7,754 nucleotides of DNA, from contig JAFWGD010000243.1 in assembly GCA_017515355.1 (NCBI GenBank), positions 1 through 7,754 of the forward strand. Reading direction: 5' to 3'. Numbering within the stretch: the first letter of the stretch is position 1; every line of letters starts with the position of its first letter. This document shows, piece by piece, positions 5,100-7,754 of this stretch. Source of the DNA: Coriobacteriales bacterium. Its GTDB lineage: Bacteria; Actinomycetota; Coriobacteriia; Coriobacteriales; CADBOM01. A program made the translations under genes and the position numbers. The notes beneath the pieces were generated by a model. That model saw nothing but the letters and a program-made list of their open reading frames with translations, was not told where the DNA came from and ran no database searches.

Positions 5100-6785
5100 A
5101 TGCGAAGCGCGAATGAGATGGCGGTCGATTTTATGGTTAGGTGCTTGGATTCCTACAACAAGGATGACTGGCAGGAGGCGCAGTTCGGGTTGCTTCTGCG
5201 TTTGGACGAGTTCCTCACCGAGAACGGGATCGAGTATTCGCTCGATTTCGGCTCGATGATCGGTGCGGTGAGGCATCGCGGATACATCCCATGGGATAAC
5301 GACGTAGATATCACGATGCACCTTGGGGAGTACGACAAGCTCGTCGAGCTGGCCAAGGCAGGCAAGCTTCCCGACGGGCTGGTTCTCGCAAGCAACGAGA
5401 CCCTCGAGAACTATCAGACAGGTTTCGGCAGGATCCTCGATACCAAGCAGGCGGCCATGTTCGCCCATCTTGGTTGGGAAGACGAGATCATCGGCGTCTT
5501 CATCGACATCTTTCTTCTTAGGCCGCTGCCCAACGATCCCGACGAGCGGCTAGAGGCGATCGTGGACTATGACGTCTACGACGAGGGAATCTGCGAGCTT
5601 GGACGCAGGCATGGCCATCGTCCTGAGCTATTCATAGAGCGCTATCGGGAGTTCAAGGAACAGGAGAAGGCGCTCGGGCACAAGGAGGCTGTCGCTTGGG
5701 CGAAGGCGAAGGCCGATGCGCACAACATCGACGATGCTGAGTGGTATTTCATCGGATCGGCCGGCACGTACCTCTGCTATGAGATCCGCAAGCGCGAGTG
5801 GGTCGAGTCCACTGTGAGGATGCCCGTCAACGGGCATATGCTCCCGGTCTTCACGGGCTATCTTGAGATTCTCCGCGGCGACTATGGAGACAGCTGGCGC
5901 TACAAGCCCACCGAGGATGCAGATTTCGTTCCCTACAACGCGGCTCTCCATCTGCCCGCTAAGGTCTTCGTCGATCAGACATGGATCGCCTATCCGCAGG
6001 AGAAGGCGCTCAAGAGCCTCAAGGCGTACAAGAATGCTCAGATGGAGGACGCATTCATCCGCTACAAGTATTCTCCGGACATCTACGCGATGAAGGGGCT
6101 CTTCAGCCTTGCTGGCGTAAGGGATGACGCGCAGGCCGCCGACATCGACCTCGACACCATGATGGACAGGCTGCCCGAAGGCGACTTGGAGTTTGCCGAG
6201 AAGGTCTTCGGCATCTTCGCGAAGTACAGGAGCACGCAGCGCAGCGAACGCTACAGGTATTGGCGCGTGGCCATCCCGATCGAGAACGAATGGCTGCTCG
6301 CAGCGCTCTGGGCTCCGTTGCTGGTTCGCAAGGATTATTGGGAAGTCGCGCAGATCGTCAGGATGACCAATGATTACTCGAAGGATGCGGAAAGCCTTGC
6401 TGCGGACCCGCGCTACAGGAGGCTCGAGGAGCTGCTTAGCGAGATTAGCGAGATGCATCTGGAGATGGACAAGGGGAATGTGGCCGCAGCGCGAGGGCAC
6501 TTCGACCGCGTGGTCGAGATCTGTCCTGCAGCCTACGAGGCGCGCATCGGGCGCATATGGCTAGCTGCTAACGAGGAGGGCGAGGCATCGCCCGACGACT
6601 TCGCCTCCGATCTCGAGCATTGCAGGGAAAACGGCGAATACCTCGCATATTACGCGGACCTTCTCGACAGGCTGGGGCGCTCCGACGAGGCGCGCGCGAT
6701 GCGCGAGGAGGCGTTGACTAAGACCACCAACTGCATGGTCTTGCTCAATGTCCAGGACAAGATGGAGGTGCAGCATGGCGCTTAA
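5100..6785 (+). CDS. LicD family phosphotransferase with C-terminal TPR-like helical extension
   Basis: LicD proteins have a nucleotidyltransferase-like fold and transfer phosphocholine or related phospho-groups from CDP-activated donors to cell-surface glycans. This product has 561 residues. The LicD domain covers about residues 28-275. It has an N-terminal helix LLLRLDEFLTENGIEY, the core GSMIGAVRH (51-59), PWDNDVDI (64-71) with its metal-binding aspartates, FGRILDT (109-115), GVFIDIFLL with the further acidic residue D136, and a late LRGDYGDSW (258-266). Residues from about 300 on are mostly amphipathic helices. Two stretches, around 447-490 and 510-540 (e.g. YYADLLDRLGRSDEARAMREEAL), look like tetratricopeptide repeats. 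Typical LicD proteins are about 270-350 residues, so this tail is extra. The start could also be 5118 or 5133; none has a good ribosome site. The frame is open back to 4770, but that part is antisense to the acyltransferase. No signal peptide is seen. The exact group transferred is unknown. Confidence 0.85.
   Translation: MRSANEMAVDFMVRCLDSYNKDDWQEAQFGLLLRLDEFLTENGIEYSLDFGSMIGAVRHRGYIPWDNDVDITMHLGEYDKLVELAKAGKLPDGLVLASNETLENYQTGFGRILDTKQAAMFAHLGWEDEIIGVFIDIFLLRPLPNDPDERLEAIVDYDVYDEGICELGRRHGHRPELFIERYREFKEQEKALGHKEAVAWAKAKADAHNIDDAEWYFIGSAGTYLCYEIRKREWVESTVRMPVNGHMLPVFTGYLEILRGDYGDSWRYKPTEDADFVPYNAALHLPAKVFVDQTWIAYPQEKALKSLKAYKNAQMEDAFIRYKYSPDIYAMKGLFSLAGVRDDAQAADIDLDTMMDRLPEGDLEFAEKVFGIFAKYRSTQRSERYRYWRVAIPIENEWLLAALWAPLLVRKDYWEVAQIVRMTNDYSKDAESLAADPRYRRLEELLSEISEMHLEMDKGNVAAARGHFDRVVEICPAAYEARIGRIWLAANEEGEASPDDFASDLEHCRENGEYLAYYADLLDRLGRSDEARAMREEALTKTTNCMVLLNVQDKMEVQHGA
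6764..6768 (+). promoter_or_regulatory. Ribosome-binding site inside licD for the overlapping downstream gene
   Basis: GGAGG lies six bases before the ATG at 6775, within the last codons of licD. It fixes the start of the downstream gene and implies translational coupling, because the two reading frames overlap by 11 bases. Confidence 0.8.
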
Positions 6786-7754
6786 GTACTATCAGGCCGC
6801 ACTGCTGAACCTTCTGATCGAGCTTGACCGCGTCTGCGGCGAGGTGGGTGCGCAGTATTGCATCGTCGACAGGCTCGCATGGCGCGAAAAGAAGGGCTTC
6901 AAGGGCTTCAAGGGCGCAGAGGGAGAGGCCACCGTTGCGATGCTGCGTTCCGATTACGAACGCGTCAAGCCAGCGCTGGAGGCTCTCGAGAACCGAGAGA
7001 TCGAGGAAACCACGATAGATGGCTTTCCGATTGCGCGTTTCGTCGATTCGCACAGCACCTACATCAACATGCTCAGCCCGCTCAGGTTCGAGAAGCCGGG
7101 CCTCGCGGTGACGATCAAGATCCTCGAGCCAGCAGGTCGCAAGGTGATATATGCATATGGCAATAAGAGAAACAAGCTCTCGAAGTCGCTGTTCTTCCCT
7201 GCGAGGCGCGCGAGCTTCAACGATGCCAAGCTGTGTTTCCCGCCAGATATGCTCAAGCTGTTCGGCAAGCTCTTCAAGCAGCCGAGCATCCTGTTCAGGC
7301 GCTATCCCGGCACATTCGAAACCGAAAGGTTCGAGGTGATCTGCGACCTAGAGGTTCCCTACGCGAACTACATGGCGCTCAAGGGAGCACATGAGCTTGC
7401 TTCGGAGATGAAGTTCGTCGGTCGCAAGGAATACTATCGAATCGTCGATGAGAACAAGGAGCTCGAGGTTGAGAAGAAGCGTGCATTCGAAGCGCGCACC
7501 CTCACCGCCAGGCGCGTCCAAATCTGGCAGCAGCTCTATCCGATCGAGGACGAGCTCGTTGCGGCCTCCGAACGCGGCGACGAGGAGTTCCTGCGCGAAA
7601 ACCTCAAGGACTACATCGACCAGGTCAAGAGATTTCGCAAGTTCGACTTCGGCTTCTACATCGATCCTGTGCTCGAGCGTGTGGCGAAACCGCTGGTCAT
7701 CGAGGCATTGGGGCAGAAGGGCTATGCTGAGTACGAGGCCAGCATCTGCTCGGA
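6775..7754 (+). CDS. LicD-like paralogue lacking catalytic residues (3' end outside window)
   Basis: The open frame runs from the ATG at 6775 to the window edge: 326 whole codons, no stop. Its first 119 residues align by eye with the upstream LicD protein. LLIELDRVCGEVGAQYC matches the LicD N-terminal helix LLLRLDEFLTENGIEYS, SDYERV matches GEYDKL, and FPIARFVDS matches GFGRILDT. From that arginine to the end of the third motif the spacing is identical without gaps. The catalytic GSMIGAVRH...PWDNDVD segment is instead RLAWREKKGFKGFKGAEGEA, and the IDIF aspartate is T113. It therefore looks like a catalytically inactive LicD-fold protein. The middle (about 130-220) is unassigned, and residues 225-290 are strongly charged helix. 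No signal peptide or membrane span is seen. It overlaps the previous gene by 11 bases with its own ribosome site, so the two products are likely made together. A degenerate but still active enzyme cannot be excluded. Confidence 0.8.
   Translation, partial: MALKYYQAALLNLLIELDRVCGEVGAQYCIVDRLAWREKKGFKGFKGAEGEATVAMLRSDYERVKPALEALENREIEETTIDGFPIARFVDSHSTYINMLSPLRFEKPGLAVTIKILEPAGRKVIYAYGNKRNKLSKSLFFPARRASFNDAKLCFPPDMLKLFGKLFKQPSILFRRYPGTFETERFEVICDLEVPYANYMALKGAHELASEMKFVGRKEYYRIVDENKELEVEKKRAFEARTLTARRVQIWQQLYPIEDELVAASERGDEEFLRENLKDYIDQVKRFRKFDFGFYIDPVLERVAKPLVIEALGQKGYAEYEASICS
6892..6915 (+). repeat. Short in-frame tandem repeat in the LicD-like paralogue
   Basis: The nine-base unit AAGGGCTTC occurs at 6892-6900 and 6901-6909, with a partial third copy AAGGGC at 6910-6915, encoding K-G-F-K-G-F-K-G (residues 40-47). 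It falls where LicD enzymes carry their catalytic loop. Confidence 0.85.

Noticed and set aside
5628..6500. 290-codon minus-strand open frame inside licD
   Set aside because: It is a shadow frame produced by GC-rich third positions; its product has no recognisable motif and it lies entirely inside a real gene.
3462..7754. Integrated genomic island next to the tRNA genes
   Set aside because: No integrase, no repeat of a tRNA 3' end and no insertion sequence remnants are seen. The 3' end of tRNA-Cys points away from the glycan genes, and base composition does not visibly shift.

Overview
The window is ordinary bacterial chromosome of high GC content, with strong G/C preference at third codon positions. 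The gene order pgk-tpiA-gpmI-secG-tRNA-Leu, TTG starts on gpmI and secG, CCA-encoding tRNAs and a cofactor-independent phosphoglycerate mutase in a GC-rich genome together suggest an actinobacterium of the class Coriobacteriia. That placement is inferred from layout and composition, not from a database search.

Region 1 (1-3041) is the distal part of a glycolytic operon on the + strand. It holds the 3' end of pgk (phosphoglycerate kinase), complete tpiA (triosephosphate isomerase) and complete gpmI (2,3-bisphosphoglycerate-independent phosphoglycerate mutase). All are head-to-tail with short gaps. A strong GC hairpin lies between tpiA and gpmI and may tune expression of the distal gene. Region 2 (3042-3730) holds secG, a small subunit of the SecYEG protein-export channel, driven by a near-consensus promoter. 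It is followed 14 bases later by tRNA-Leu(GAG). A tRNA-Cys(GCA) on the opposite strand faces it, and each tRNA has its own intrinsic terminator, so the two transcription units end back to back.

Region 3 (3731-7754) looks like a surface-glycan decoration locus. A multi-membrane-spanning acyltransferase (probably a sugar O-acetyltransferase) reads leftward. Divergently, a two-gene overlapping unit reads rightward. Its first gene is a LicD-family phosphotransferase with a long helical, TPR-like C-terminal extension. Its second gene, which runs off the window, appears to be a LicD paralogue that has lost every expected catalytic acidic residue. The divergent units are separated by under 100 bases with a shared -10-like element between them.

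The most interesting point is the pair formed by an active-looking LicD and a translationally coupled, catalytically dead-looking LicD-like partner beside a membrane acetyltransferase. The glycolytic and secretion region is conventional housekeeping sequence.
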